Source: Petropleomorpha daqingensis (GTDB lineage Bacteria; Actinomycetota; Actinomycetes; Mycobacteriales; Geodermatophilaceae). From it: a stretch of 64,000 nucleotides of DNA. The stretch is from assembly GCF_013408985.1 (NCBI RefSeq), contig NZ_JACBZT010000001.1, positions 4,543,197 through 4,607,196 on the forward strand. The letters are read 5' to 3'. Made by a program: the position numbers and the translations under genes. Below are positions 1 through 11,340 of this stretch, one piece after another; position 1 is the stretch's first letter, and each line of letters opens with the position of its first letter. The notes beneath the pieces are model-generated. The model did no database searches. It saw only the letters and a list, made by a program, of their open reading frames with translations, and was not told the origin of the DNA.

Positions 1-3095
<3,095 letters not shown>

Positions 3096-3321
3096 GGCTG
3101 TCCTCGGTCGTCGAGCGGGCAGTTCCCACTGCGGCATCGGGCGCCAGGGCTCCGGCACTCCGACGGGCTTCTCGGCGCCTCGTCGTCCCCGAACAACGCG
3201 CCCATGGTCTCACGTCCGGCCGCGATCCGGGACCGCCCCCGCGGATCCACCGGTCGGGGGAACCTTTTCCGCCATGCGCCTCGTTCGTCCCAGCAACCCG
3301 TGCGGTGTCGGCCGACCGACG

Positions 3322-3327
3322 TAGGCT
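3322..3327 (+). promoter_or_regulatory. Leaderless-type -10 hexamer TAGGCT for PAC2 gene
   Basis: TAGGCT sits seven bases before the GTG at 3335. The same spacing recurs at many starts in this window, so transcription probably begins at or next to the start codon. Confidence 0.5.
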
Positions 3328-3334
3328 CGGAGAG

Positions 3335-4195
3335 GTGATCGACCCCAAGCCGAGCTCTGAGGACCTGCCCCGGCTGACCGACGCGGTGGCGGTGGTCGCC
3401 TTCGAGGGCTGGAACGACGCGGGGGATGCCGCGACCGGTGCCGTCGAGCACCTCGAGCTGATCTGGGACGCCACTCCGCTGGCCGCGCTGGACCCCGAGG
3501 ACTACTACGACTTCCAGGTCAACCGCCCGACGGTCTCGCTGGTCGACGGTGTCTCCCGGCGCGTCGAGTGGCCGACCACCCGCGTGTCGGTGGCCCGCCC
3601 CAAGGACAGCCCGCGCGACGTCGTCCTGATCCGGGGCATCGAGCCGAACATGCGCTGGCGGGGCTTCTGCGAGGAGCTCATCGAGATCTGCCGCGAGCTG
3701 GACGTGCACACGGTGATCGGCCTGGGCGCGCTGCTCGCCGACACCCCGCACACCCGCCCGACCCCGGTCAGCGGGTCGGCCTACGACGCCGAGGCCGCGC
3801 AACGCTACGGTGTCGAGACCTCGCGGTACGAGGGCCCGACCGGCATCCTCGGCGTCTTCCAGGACGCCTGCGTGCAGGCCGGGCTGCCGGCGGTGAGCTT
3901 CTGGGCCGCCGTCCCCCACTACGTCTCGCAGCCGCCCTCGCCGCGCGCGACCGTGGCGCTGCTGCAGCGGGTCGAGGAGGTCCTCGAGCTGACCGTGCCC
4001 ATGGGGGCGCTCCCGCAGCAGGCCGACGAGTGGGTCAAGACCGTCGACGAGATGGCCAACGAGGACGCCGAGGTCGTGGAGTACGTGCGCTCGCTGGAGG
4101 AGCGCGCGACCGAGGACGACCTGTCCCGGGCCAGCGGCGACTCGATCGCCCGCGAGTTCGAGCGCTACCTCCGCCGGCGTGGGAGTGCCAACTGA
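3335..4195 (+). CDS. PAC2 family (proteasome-assembly-chaperone-like) protein
   Basis: A 286-residue PAC2-family protein. Actinobacterial members resemble eukaryotic proteasome assembly chaperones, but their role is not settled. Seen in the sequence: the N-terminal AFEGWNDAGDAATGAVEHL block typical of the family, the central VIGLGALLADTPHTRP block with a conserved glycine-rich turn, GPTGILGVFQDAC, and a charged C-terminal helix region. I chose the GTG at 3335 because TAGGCT lies exactly seven bases upstream; a GTG at 3305 would add ten residues with no family similarity that I recognise. The gene is divergent from metH and followed by about 200 bp without a gene. Confidence 0.85.
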   Translation: MIDPKPSSEDLPRLTDAVAVVAFEGWNDAGDAATGAVEHLELIWDATPLAALDPEDYYDFQVNRPTVSLVDGVSRRVEWPTTRVSVARPKDSPRDVVLIRGIEPNMRWRGFCEELIEICRELDVHTVIGLGALLADTPHTRPTPVSGSAYDAEAAQRYGVETSRYEGPTGILGVFQDACVQAGLPAVSFWAAVPHYVSQPPSPRATVALLQRVEEVLELTVPMGALPQQADEWVKTVDEMANEDAEVVEYVRSLEERATEDDLSRASGDSIAREFERYLRRRGSAN

Positions 4196-4233
4196 GCGCG
4201 GTTCCGCGCGCCTGACCGCGGGCCCGCCCGCGG

Positions 4234-4303
4234 CCGAGTGAGCAGTTGCGGTCGCCTGCGCCGGCGTGTCCTGGCGTGTCGGCGCCCTCAACTGCGCACT
4301 CGG
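4234..4303. repeat. Imperfect 15-bp inverted repeat in 3' intergenic region
   Basis: CCGAGTGAGCAGTTG at 4234-4248 is matched by its reverse complement at 4289-4303 with one mismatch, around a 40-base spacer. It lies between the convergent PAC2 and dgt genes. It could be a bidirectional terminator or a member of a dispersed intergenic repeat family; no second copy was found in the window. Confidence 0.5.
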
Positions 4304-4393
4304 CGCCACCAGCCGCGCGGCTGACGCCGCGAAAGAGTTGGGGATAACGGTCGATTTAGCACCATGTCGACACGGCGACGAGTCGGTTGGTCG

Positions 4394-5434
4394 TCAGCTG
4401 GTGCGCAGCAGCGGCGTCATCCGGGACGCCGCGTCGTCGTCGAAGAGCCGGTCGTGCATGGCCAGGGCGAACCGGTCGGTCATCCCCGAGACGTAGTCGA
4501 CGACCTGGGTGACCGGGTCGGCGGAGGTGTCCCGGTAGCTGGCCGGGATCAGCTCGGGTTGGGCGAGGTGGTGGTCGACCAGCCGGCGGATGACGTCGAT
4601 GGCGACGCCCTTCTGCCCGACGGCGGTCGGCGACTCGTAGACCCGCTCGAACATGAACGCCCGCAGCTCGTGCATGGCCTCGAGCGCGTCGGGCGCCATG
4701 ACGACGACGCCGGCCTCGTTGCCCGGCGACAGGCTGCCGTCGATCACCGCGTCGATCATCGCCCCGACCATCTGGCTGCCCGGCTCGCCGAAGACGGCGC
4801 GGGTCCGGGCGGGCAGGTCGGCCGGCTTCATCACGCCCGCGCGGACGGCGTCCTGCGCGTCGTGCGAGAGGTAGGCGATCCGGTCGGCGTAGCGCACGCA
4901 CTCGCCCTCCCGCGTGGACGGCGGCGGGGTGATCTTCCAGCTGTGCGCGCGGATGCCGTCGCGCACCTCCCAGGTCAGGTTGAGCTGCTCGAGCACCTCG
5001 GCGATCCGCACCCCCTGCGCGGCGTGGTGCCACCCGCCGGGCACGTAGGGGTCGAAGGCCACCTCGCCGATGTGCCCGAACGGCGAGTGCCCCAGGTCGT
5101 GGCCGAGCGCGATGGCCTCGGCGAGGGTCTCGTTGAGCCCGAGCGTGCGGGCCAGCGACCGGGCGACCTGCATGACCTGCAGCGTGTGGGTCAGCCGGGT
5201 GACGAAGTGGTCGCCGTCGGGGTTGAGGAAGACCTGCGTCTTGTGCTTGAGCCGGCGGAACGCCTTGGCGTGCAGGATCCGGTCGCGGTCGCGCTCGAAG
5301 GCGGTGCGCAGCGGGTCCTCCGGCTCGGCGACGGCCCGGCCGCGGGTGTCGGTCGACCGGACGGCGGCCGGTGCCAGCGCCCGCTCCTGCGCCTCCCGGG
5401 CGGCCCGGTCGGTGAGCCGGAACGGACCCGCCAT
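4394..5434 (-). CDS. dgt: dGTP triphosphohydrolase-like HD-domain protein
   Basis: A 346-residue HD-superfamily phosphohydrolase of the dGTPase type, which splits dNTPs to deoxynucleoside and triphosphate and so controls nucleotide pools. The metal site is visible: RLTHTLQV gives the first His, ALGHDLGHSPFGH the HD pair and following His, and RYADRIAYLSHD the distal Asp. RRLKHKTQVF upstream is the family signature. The ATG at 5434 is two bases after the mshC stop, so the two genes are almost certainly co-transcribed. Substrate preference cannot be read from sequence; bacterial homologues of this length may act on several dNTPs. Confidence 0.92.
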   Translation of the reverse strand: MAGPFRLTDRAAREAQERALAPAAVRSTDTRGRAVAEPEDPLRTAFERDRDRILHAKAFRRLKHKTQVFLNPDGDHFVTRLTHTLQVMQVARSLARTLGLNETLAEAIALGHDLGHSPFGHIGEVAFDPYVPGGWHHAAQGVRIAEVLEQLNLTWEVRDGIRAHSWKITPPPSTREGECVRYADRIAYLSHDAQDAVRAGVMKPADLPARTRAVFGEPGSQMVGAMIDAVIDGSLSPGNEAGVVVMAPDALEAMHELRAFMFERVYESPTAVGQKGVAIDVIRRLVDHHLAQPELIPASYRDTSADPVTQVVDYVSGMTDRFALAMHDRLFDDDAASRMTPLLRTS

Positions 5435-5436
5435 CG

Positions 5437-6675
5437 CTACAGCTCGACCCCGAGCAGCGCGTCGACGGCGTCGCGGACCAGCACCGGCGCGCCGTCGTCC
5501 TCGGTGTCGCCGGCCAGCGTCGCGGCCGCCCACGCGTCGACGACGGCGATCGCGCCGGGGCTGTCCAGGTCGTCGGAGAGCCGCTCGCGCAGCGCGGCGA
5601 GCACCGGGGCGCCGGCCGCGCCCGCGCTCGCGCCGACCGCGCGCCGCCAGGTGGCCAGCCGCTCCTGCGCCGCCCGCAGCACGTCGTCGGACCACTCGCG
5701 GTCGACGCGGTAGGAGCCGGACAGCAGCGCCAGCCGGATCGCCATCGGGTCGACGCCGTCGCCGCGCAGCCGGGAGACGAAGACCAGGTTGCCGCGGCTC
5801 TTGCTCATCTTCTCGCCGTCGAGGCCGATCATCGCCGCGTGCACGTAGGCCCGGGCGAAGGGCTTGGTCGCGGTGAGCGCCTCCGCGTGCACAGCGGAGT
5901 ACTCGTGGTGCGGGAAGACCAGGTCGCTGCCGCCGCCCTGGACGTCGAAGCCCATGCCGATGGTCTCCAGCGCGATGGTGGCGCACTCGATGTGCCAGCC
6001 GGGGCGACCGGAGGTGCCGCGCGGCCCGGGCCAGGACGGCTCGCCGGGGCGTTCGCCGCGCCACAGCAGCGGGTCCAGCCGGTTGCGCTTGCCGGCCCGG
6101 TCGGGGTCTCCCCCGCGCTCGGCGAAGTAGGCCAGCATCGTCGGCTCGTCGTAGCCGGACTCGCTGCCGAACCCGGGGGCCTGGGCGACGTCGTGGTAGA
6201 CGTCGCCGGTGCCGTCGGAAAGGACGTAGGCCAGCCCGGCGTCGAGGAGGTCCTCGATGTGGGCGACGATCCGCGGGATCGACTCGACGGCGCCGACGTA
6301 GTCGTCCGGCGGCAGCACGCGCAGCGCGGTCATGTCCTCGCGGAACAGCGCGGTCTCGCGCATGCCCAGCACGATCCAGTCCTCGTGGTCGCGCTCGGCG
6401 CGCTCGAGCAGCGGGTCGTCGATGTCGGTGACGTTCTGCACGTAGTGGACGGCGTGCCCGGCGTCCCGCCACAACCGGTTGACCAGGTCGAACGCGAGGT
6501 AGGTCGCGGCATGGCCGAGGTGCGTGGCGTCGTAGGGCGTGATGCCGCAGACGTACATCCGCGCGGTGCTCTCGGGGTCGGTGGCGACCACCTCGCCGCG
6601 GGAGGTGTCGTGCAGTTTCAGCGCGGGGCCGGTCCCGGGCAGGGTCGGCAGCAGCGGGGCGGGCCAGGAGAGCAC
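5437..6675 (-). CDS. mshC: Mycothiol ligase MshC (cysteine to GlcN-Ins)
   Basis: Joins L-cysteine to 1-D-myo-inosityl-2-amino-2-deoxyglucopyranoside in mycothiol synthesis. It is a class I cysteinyl-tRNA-synthetase-like enzyme with the HIGH motif as THLGHA and KMSKSRGN as the second ATP motif; [17 protein letters not shown] and the GWHIECA zinc-site region are characteristic. I place the start at the GTG at 6675, giving [14 protein letters not shown], which lines up with the usual MshC N-terminus as I remember it, and which has TAGGCT seven bases upstream. A longer frame to 6705 would add ten residues without similarity. Length, 412 aa, is normal. It heads an operon with dgt and is divergent from an MDMPI-type protein gene. 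Confidence 0.95.
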   Translation of the reverse strand: MLSWPAPLLPTLPGTGPALKLHDTSRGEVVATDPESTARMYVCGITPYDATHLGHAATYLAFDLVNRLWRDAGHAVHYVQNVTDIDDPLLERAERDHEDWIVLGMRETALFREDMTALRVLPPDDYVGAVESIPRIVAHIEDLLDAGLAYVLSDGTGDVYHDVAQAPGFGSESGYDEPTMLAYFAERGGDPDRAGKRNRLDPLLWRGERPGEPSWPGPRGTSGRPGWHIECATIALETIGMGFDVQGGGSDLVFPHHEYSAVHAEALTATKPFARAYVHAAMIGLDGEKMSKSRGNLVFVSRLRGDGVDPMAIRLALLSGSYRVDREWSDDVLRAAQERLATWRRAVGASAGAAGAPVLAALRERLSDDLDSPGAIAVVDAWAAATLAGDTEDDGAPVLVRDAVDALLGVEL

Positions 6676-6682
6676 GACGTCG

Positions 6683-6688
6683 AGCCTA
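6683..6688 (-). promoter_or_regulatory. Leaderless-type -10 hexamer for mshC
   Basis: TAGGCT on the minus strand, seven bases before the mshC GTG. The 63-bp gap to the divergent MDMPI gene therefore holds two back-to-back leaderless-type promoters. Confidence 0.55.
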
Positions 6689-6725
6689 GATGCGGCCACC
6701 GACACGGGACGTCACTGCGGGGCCC

Positions 6726-6731
6726 TACGGT
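6726..6731 (+). promoter_or_regulatory. Leaderless-type -10 hexamer for MDMPI gene
   Basis: TACGGT, seven bases before the ATG at 6739, facing away from the mshC promoter. Confidence 0.5.
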
Positions 6732-6738
6732 CTCGACC

Positions 6739-7455
6739 ATGGAGCTCGACGAGTACCTGCCGGTGCTGCAGCGGACCAACAAGCGCTTCGCCGAGGCGGC
6801 CGCCGGCGCCGTCCGTGCGCACGGCTGGCGGGCCCGCGTGCCGGGCTGCCCCGACTGGGACGTGGCCGACCTGGTCTGGCACCTCGCCGAGGTTCAGCAC
6901 TTCTGGGCCTGGATCGTGGGCAGCCGCGCGCAGGACCCGTCCGGCTACGCCGAACCCGACCGCCTCCCGGACGACGAGCTGCCGGCTTTCCTCGCCGCGT
7001 CGTCGGCCGAGCTGGAGGCGGCTCTGGACGGCGCCGAGCCCGCCGAGCCGGTGTGGACCTGGGCGCCGCGGCGCGACGTCGCGTTCGTGCTGCGCCGGCA
7101 GGTGGTCGAGGCGGTGGTGCACACCGCCGACATCGAGCTGGTGCTCGACGACCTGCGGCCCATCCCGGCCGACGTCGCCCTCGACGCGATCGACGAGTGG
7201 CTGGAGATCGAGCTGCCGGCCGCGCTCCCCGACGGCCCGCCGGCCGGGGCGCACCCCGTCGTCCTGCACGCCGTGGACGCCGACGCCGAGCGCACCCTCT
7301 TCCCGGGCACCCGTCCCTTCCCCATCGCCGCGCTCACCGGCAACGCCGGCGACCTGCTGCTGGCGTTGTGGCGGCGGGTCGGGATCGAGGTGCTCACCGT
7401 CGACGGCGACCCGGCGACGGCCGCGGCGATGCTGAACCTGGTGACGCTGGAGTAG
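6739..7455 (+). CDS. Maleylpyruvate isomerase-type, mycothiol-dependent fold protein
   Basis: A 238-residue member of the DinB-like family TIGR03083 / MDMPI, whose founding member is the mycothiol-dependent maleylpyruvate isomerase. Seen: the N-terminal four-helix region with GCPDWDVADLVWHLAEVQHFW (first metal His) and VVEAVVHTADIEL (second His), then a C-terminal alpha/beta domain ending GDPATAAAMLNLVTLE. Members are often thiol transferases or isomerases using mycothiol, though most are uncharacterised. The gene is divergent from mshC across 63 bp, an apt position for a mycothiol-using enzyme. The substrate is unknown, and maleylpyruvate itself is unlikely to be inferable from the context. 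Confidence 0.82.
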   Translation: MELDEYLPVLQRTNKRFAEAAAGAVRAHGWRARVPGCPDWDVADLVWHLAEVQHFWAWIVGSRAQDPSGYAEPDRLPDDELPAFLAASSAELEAALDGAEPAEPVWTWAPRRDVAFVLRRQVVEAVVHTADIELVLDDLRPIPADVALDAIDEWLEIELPAALPDGPPAGAHPVVLHAVDADAERTLFPGTRPFPIAALTGNAGDLLLALWRRVGIEVLTVDGDPATAAAMLNLVTLE

Positions 7456-7459
7456 CCGC

Positions 7460-7846
7460 TCAGGGCCAGGTGGTCGCGTGCCGCTCGAACGCAGCGCCGG
7501 TCTGGACGCCGACGACGCAGAACACCAGGCCGGCGGGGTCGGTCATCTGCCAGAAGCGGCCCATGTCCGCCGTCCGCCTGGCGCCGAGCGCCTCCAGCCG
7601 GGCCACCTCGGCGGGGATGTCGTCGGTCTCGACGTCGACGTGCCAGCGGGGCGGCGTCCCCTCCCCCGTGCGCTGCGCCTCGACGTGGAACCCGCCGGCG
7701 AAGGCGCCGAGCGAGGCCCACTGCGGGGCGGCCGCGTTGCGCTCGACCTCCCGGCCGGTCGCCGCCGCCCAGAAGGCCAGGCCGGCGGCGTGCGACTCCG
7801 GGGGGAGGTCGAGCAGCAGGATCGCCAGGCGGCTGCGGTGGGTCAC
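7460..7846 (-). CDS. VOC-family (glyoxalase-like) protein, copy A
   Basis: A 128-residue vicinal-oxygen-chelate fold protein, glyoxalase/bleomycin-resistance-like, probably of the single-domain dimeric type. The core RWHVDVETDD and DPAGLVFCVV strands are typical of this actinobacterial subgroup. The start is the GTG at 7846, which overlaps the stop of copy B by four bases (GTGA), indicating translational coupling. It is identical to copy B at 88 of 128 aligned positions with no gap, so the pair is a tandem duplication. The differences concentrate in residues 31-53, which may line the pocket. Ligand unknown. Confidence 0.85.
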   Translation of the reverse strand: MTHRSRLAILLLDLPPESHAAGLAFWAAATGREVERNAAAPQWASLGAFAGGFHVEAQRTGEGTPPRWHVDVETDDIPAEVARLEALGARRTADMGRFWQMTDPAGLVFCVVGVQTGAAFERHATTWP

Positions 7847-8229
7847 GGCCAGGTGGCCGCGTACGTCTCGAAGGCGGCGGAGTCCTGGACCGGGACGACG
7901 CAGAAGACCAGGCCCGCCGGATCGATCAGCTGCCAGAAACCGCCCATGTCGGCGTGCCGCTTCGCGCCCAGCTCCTCCAGCCGGGCGACCTCGGCCTCGA
8001 CGTCGTCGGTCTCGACGTCGACGTGCCAGCGCGGCGACGTCCCCTCCCCCGTCCGCTGCACCGAGACGTGCCACCCGTCGACCAGGTCGCCCAACGAGCT
8101 CCACTCGGGCTCGTCCGGATCGGTCGGCGCGGGGCGGCCCGTGGCCCCGGACCAGAAGTCGCGGCCGGCGTCGTGCGTCTCCGGCGGCAGGTCGAGCAGC
8201 AGGACGGCCAGGCGGGAGCGATGCGGCAT
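7843..8229 (-). CDS. VOC-family (glyoxalase-like) protein, copy B
   Basis: The upstream partner of the tandem pair, also 128 residues, with the same HRSRLAxLLLDLPPE opening, RWHVDVETDDVEAEVARLEE core and DPAGLVFCVV final strand. I chose the ATG at 8229; an in-frame ATG at 8238 would add three residues. GGCAGGA lies about nine bases before 8229. Its stop overlaps the start of copy A. VOC proteins of this size act on, or simply bind, small hydrophobic or electrophilic molecules; nothing nearby fixes the ligand. Confidence 0.85.
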   Translation of the reverse strand: MPHRSRLAVLLLDLPPETHDAGRDFWSGATGRPAPTDPDEPEWSSLGDLVDGWHVSVQRTGEGTSPRWHVDVETDDVEAEVARLEELGAKRHADMGGFWQLIDPAGLVFCVVPVQDSAAFETYAATWP

Positions 8230-8267
8230 GCGGCGCATCCTGCCGTGCCCCACCGACAACGCGCTGC

Positions 8268-9026
8268 TCAGAAAGGTGGCCAGGGCAGGGCGGGCCAGTC
8301 GCCGGACGGCTCGGGGTGCCGGCCCGTGCGCAGCAGCTCGGCGACCCGCTGCTGCGTGCGCCGCACCTCCCGGCGGGTCAGGTGCTCGTGCAGCGCCTCG
8401 CCGAGGTCGCCGAGCAGGTCGACCTGCAGCTTCTCCAGCACCGTCACCGCCTCGTCGGGCAGCGGCTTGCCGGCCCAGCGCCACAGCAGGGTGCGCAGCT
8501 TCGGGTCGACGGAGAAGCAGATGCCGTGGTCGACGCCGTACACGTGCCCGTCGGGCATCGGGATGATGTGGCCGCCCTTGCGGTCGGCGTTGTTGACGAC
8601 GGCGTCGAACACCGCCATGCGCCGCAGCCCGGGGTGATCGCGCCGGACGAACGCCCCCAGGTCGACCGAGGCGTCGCCGTCCATCCAGAGCTGCACCATG
8701 CCGGAGCCGAACGGCCCGTCGCGCAGCACGGTCGGCGGGACGATCCGCCAGCCGGTCGCCTCGGAGACCAGCGCCGCGGACACCTCGCGGCCGGCGAGCG
8801 TGCCGTCCGGGAAGTCCCACAGCGGCCGCTCCCCCGCGACCGGCTTGTAGATGCACTCGGCCTCGAGCGTGCCGGTGCGGATGGTCCCGACGAGGGTCAC
8901 GTTGGAGGCGTCGAGCATCCGCCCCTCGACGTCGATCTGGCCGTCGAGCAGCAGGGTGCGCGCCTCCGCGTCGTCGGCCGGGGGACGCAGGTCGCTCGGG
9001 GCGACCGGCTCACGGGACTCGCTCAT
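8268..9026 (-). CDS. SCO1664 family protein (kinase-like fold)
   Basis: A 252-residue member of the conserved actinobacterial SCO1664 family, which resembles PI3/PI4-kinase folds but is not biochemically defined. Seen: TLVGTIRTGTLEAECIYKPVAGERPLWDFP (ATP-site-like Lys in YKPV), FDAVVNNADRKGGH (the N-x-D-R catalytic-loop-like motif) and VYGVDHGICF (a DFG-like DHG). Start ATG 9026. It is the last gene of a same-strand block with DUF3090 (10-bp gap), the phosphatase and uppP. I recall the corresponding mycobacterial genes being grouped with mshC, which supports a conserved but unknown shared job. Confidence 0.85.
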   Translation of the reverse strand: MSESREPVAPSDLRPPADDAEARTLLLDGQIDVEGRMLDASNVTLVGTIRTGTLEAECIYKPVAGERPLWDFPDGTLAGREVSAALVSEATGWRIVPPTVLRDGPFGSGMVQLWMDGDASVDLGAFVRRDHPGLRRMAVFDAVVNNADRKGGHIIPMPDGHVYGVDHGICFSVDPKLRTLLWRWAGKPLPDEAVTVLEKLQVDLLGDLGEALHEHLTRREVRRTQQRVAELLRTGRHPEPSGDWPALPWPPF

Positions 9027-9036
9027 GGTGCGCCGT

Positions 9037-9588
9037 TCAGCGGCGGTAGCCGTTCTGCCGCGGGCAGACATGGCCCGCCGGGTCGAGCGGCAGGGAGCAC
9101 AGCGGGCAGGAGGGGCGACCGGCGGCGACGACCCGGCGGGCGCGGGCCACGAACGACCGGGCCGCGCCGGGGGTGATGGTGACCCGCAGCGCGTCGGGGC
9201 CCTCCTCGGCGTCGGAGAGGATCGCGTCCTCCTCGATCGGCTCGTCGCCGGCGGCCACGGCCTCGACCACGACGGCCTGGGCCTCGGCGTCCCAGGCCAG
9301 GCCCATGGCGGCGACCCGGAACTCCTCGTCGATCGGGGAGCTCAGCGGCTCGAGGTCGTCGACGTCGGCGTCCGGGGGGATGACGGTGTTGGCGCGGGCG
9401 GCGACCTCGTCGAGCAGCTCGTTCATCCGGTCGGCCAGGATCTGCACCTGGCTCTTCTCCAGGGCGACGCTGACGACGCGGCCGGCGGTGTCGGAGGCCT
9501 GCAGGTAGAAGGTGCGGTCTCCTGGCTGGCCCACTGTCCCGGCGACGAAGCGACTCGGACGATCGAAGAGGTGGACCTGGCGTGGCAC
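9037..9588 (-). CDS. DUF3090 family protein
   Basis: A 183-residue DUF3090 protein, function unknown. Seen: the N-terminal PRQVHLFDRPSRFVAGTVG block, FYLQASD and VALEKSQVQILADRM, and a C-terminal putative zinc ribbon with CPLC and a later HVCPR. The start is the GTG at 9588 with TAACCT seven bases upstream, so this gene may have its own leaderless transcript although it lies inside a same-strand block. It is flanked by the SCO1664 protein and the histidine phosphatase, the usual partners of this family. Confidence 0.9.
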   Translation of the reverse strand: MPRQVHLFDRPSRFVAGTVGQPGDRTFYLQASDTAGRVVSVALEKSQVQILADRMNELLDEVAARANTVIPPDADVDDLEPLSSPIDEEFRVAAMGLAWDAEAQAVVVEAVAAGDEPIEEDAILSDAEEGPDALRVTITPGAARSFVARARRVVAAGRPSCPLCSLPLDPAGHVCPRQNGYRR

Positions 9589-9595
9589 GCGCCCC

Positions 9596-9601
9596 AGGTT
9601 A
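9596..9601 (-). promoter_or_regulatory. Leaderless-type -10 hexamer for DUF3090 gene
   Basis: TAACCT on the minus strand, seven bases before the GTG at 9588, in the 51-bp gap after the phosphatase gene. Confidence 0.45.
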
Positions 9602-9639
9602 CGCGGGCATCGGGCCAGGTCCAGCCGACGACGCGAGCC

Positions 9640-10338
9640 TCATGCGGTGGAGCCGGCCCCGCCACCGACGACGGCGTCGGAGGACCGCGGCCGGCGCCGG
9701 CCCTTCCTCTTGGGCGGGATCAACGCAGCGACGTCGCCGCCGGTGTCGTTCATCCGGACGACGAACGGACGGGTCTCGGTGTAGGCGATCACCGAGATCG
9801 ACGCGGGGTCGGCGACGATCCGCTGGAACGAGTCCAGGTGCAGCCCCAGCGCGTCGGCGAGGACGGCCTTGATGACGTCGCCGTGGGTGCAGGCCAGCCA
9901 CACCGCGTCGGGGCCGAGCTTGGCGTTCCACTCCCGGACGGCGGCGACGGCCCGGGCCTGCGTCTGCGCGAGCCCCTCCCCCTCCGCGCCGGGGAAGACC
10001 GCGGCGGAGGGGTGCTGCTGCACGACCTTCCACAGCGGCTCCTTGACCAGCTCCTTGAGCGGGCGCCCGGTCCAGTCGCCGTAGCGGGCCTCGCCGAGCC
10101 GCTCGTCGGTCTGCAGCGCCAGCGCGCGGCCGGCTGCGACGGCCGAGGCGGTCTGCACGCAGCGCTCCAGCGGGCTGCTCACGACGGCCGCGAGCGGCAC
10201 CGGCGCCAGCCGCGCGGCCACCGCCTGCACCTGCGCCTGGCCGGTCTCGTCCAGCCCGATGCCCGGGGTCCAGCCGGCCAGGACGCCGCCGGTGTTGGCC
10301 GTCGTCCGACCGTGGCGCAGCAGGATCACCGTGGTCAC
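9640..10338 (-). CDS. Histidine phosphatase family protein (MSMEG_4193 type)
   Basis: A 232-residue phosphoglycerate-mutase-like phosphatase. The catalytic LLRHGRT motif is at the N-terminus, SSPLERCVQTA supplies the second Arg, and ACTHGDVIKAVLADALG carries the C-terminal catalytic His. It corresponds to the family often called MSMEG_4193 putative phosphomutase. The start is GTG 10338 with TAGGCT seven bases upstream. The last 30 or so residues (PKRKGRRRPRSSDAV) are basic and low in complexity. The true substrate is unknown; the conserved neighbours uppP, DUF3090 and SCO1664 suggest a shared envelope or redox-related role, which is inference. Confidence 0.9.
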   Translation of the reverse strand: MTTVILLRHGRTTANTGGVLAGWTPGIGLDETGQAQVQAVAARLAPVPLAAVVSSPLERCVQTASAVAAGRALALQTDERLGEARYGDWTGRPLKELVKEPLWKVVQQHPSAAVFPGAEGEGLAQTQARAVAAVREWNAKLGPDAVWLACTHGDVIKAVLADALGLHLDSFQRIVADPASISVIAYTETRPFVVRMNDTGGDVAALIPPKRKGRRRPRSSDAVVGGGAGSTA

Positions 10339-10345
10339 AGGCGGA

Positions 10346-10351
10346 AGCCTA
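10346..10351 (-). promoter_or_regulatory. Leaderless-type -10 hexamer for phosphatase gene
   Basis: TAGGCT on the minus strand, seven bases before GTG 10338, squeezed into the 15-bp gap after uppP. Confidence 0.5.
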
Positions 10352-10353
10352 GG

Positions 10354-11184
10354 TCAGTTGGGAGCCAGGACCCCGGCGCCGACCAGGCCGAGGACCAGCA
10401 GGCCCAGCACCACCCGGTAGACGACGAACGGCGTGAAGCTGCCCCGGTTCAGGTAGCGCAGCAGCCAGGCGATCACCGAGAGGCCGACGAAGAAGGCGAT
10501 GACCGTTGCCAGGATCGTGGGTCCCCAGTCGACCGCAGGCCCCTGGTGGTCGCCCTTGAGCGCGCTGTAGGCCTCGTAGAAGCCGGACCCGAGCACGGCC
10601 GGGATGGCCAGCAGGAACGAGTACCGCGCCGCGGCCGCCCGGGTGTAGCCCAGGAACAGACCCATCGTGATCGTGCCGCCCGAGCGCGAGACGCCCGGGA
10701 CCAGCGCCAGGGCCTGCGCCAGCCCGTACAGGACGCCGTCGCGCACGGTGAGGTCGGAGATCTCGAGCTTCTTGCGGCCGATGCGGTCGGCGGCGTAGAG
10801 CACGAGGGAGAACGCGACCAGCGCGATCGCCACGATCCGCAGGTCGCGGAACGTCGTCTCGATCCGGTCCTTGAACAGCAGGCCCAGGACGACGATCGGG
10901 ATGCTGCCGAGGATGATCAGCCAGCCCAGGCGGGCGTCGGGGTCGTTCTTCCGCTTCCCGACCAGCGACAGCACCCAAGCGCTCACGATCCGGGCGATGT
11001 CGCGGCGGAAGTAGAGGACGACGGCGGCCTCGGTCCCGATCTGCGTGATCGCGGTGAACGCCGCCCCGGGGTCGTCCCAGCCGAACGCCGCCCCGACGAT
11101 GCGCAGGTGGGCCGACGACGAGATCGGCAGGAACTCCGTCAGCCCCTGGACGAGGCCCAGGACGACGGCTTCGAACCAGCCCAT
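10354..11184 (-). CDS. uppP: Undecaprenyl-diphosphatase (bacitracin-resistance type)
   Basis: An integral membrane enzyme that removes a phosphate from undecaprenyl diphosphate to recycle the lipid carrier for peptidoglycan and other polymers. The 276-residue protein has both family signatures: [13 protein letters not shown] near residue 17 and the [10 protein letters not shown] motif with the catalytic Arg and Ser near residue 165, plus about eight hydrophobic segments. ATG 11184 is preceded by GAGGGG. It is the first gene of the minus-strand block leading to the phosphatase, DUF3090 and SCO1664 genes. Confidence 0.95.
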   Translation of the reverse strand: MGWFEAVVLGLVQGLTEFLPISSSAHLRIVGAAFGWDDPGAAFTAITQIGTEAAVVLYFRRDIARIVSAWVLSLVGKRKNDPDARLGWLIILGSIPIVVLGLLFKDRIETTFRDLRIVAIALVAFSLVLYAADRIGRKKLEISDLTVRDGVLYGLAQALALVPGVSRSGGTITMGLFLGYTRAAAARYSFLLAIPAVLGSGFYEAYSALKGDHQGPAVDWGPTILATVIAFFVGLSVIAWLLRYLNRGSFTPFVVYRVVLGLLVLGLVGAGVLAPN

Positions 11185-11326
11185 GCTCAGCCCCTCACGG
11201 TGGGGACGGCGGGCACGGGCGCAGAGGCGAGAGGCACGGGGCGTCAGGGTAGGTGGCCCCGCTGTGTGATCCGGCACGCCGCTCCGGGGGTGGGGACGGT
11301 CACCGGCTCTCGTCGGCCCGCGCCGG

Positions 11327-11332
11327 TAGGTT
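11327..11332 (+). promoter_or_regulatory. Leaderless-type -10 hexamer for aldo/keto reductase
   Basis: TAGGTT, eight bases before the GTG at 11341. Confidence 0.5.
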
Positions 11333-11340
11333 GGCCGGTC

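Noticed and set aside
3096-3334. Possible cobalamin or SAM riboswitch upstream of metH
   Set aside because: I looked for a B12 box and for S-box-like helices on the minus strand and found neither convincingly. A covariance-model search with the Cobalamin and SAM families would settle it.
5838-7455. Long plus-strand frame across mshC and the MDMPI gene
   Set aside because: Only the portion from ATG 6739 is real; the upstream part is antisense to mshC.
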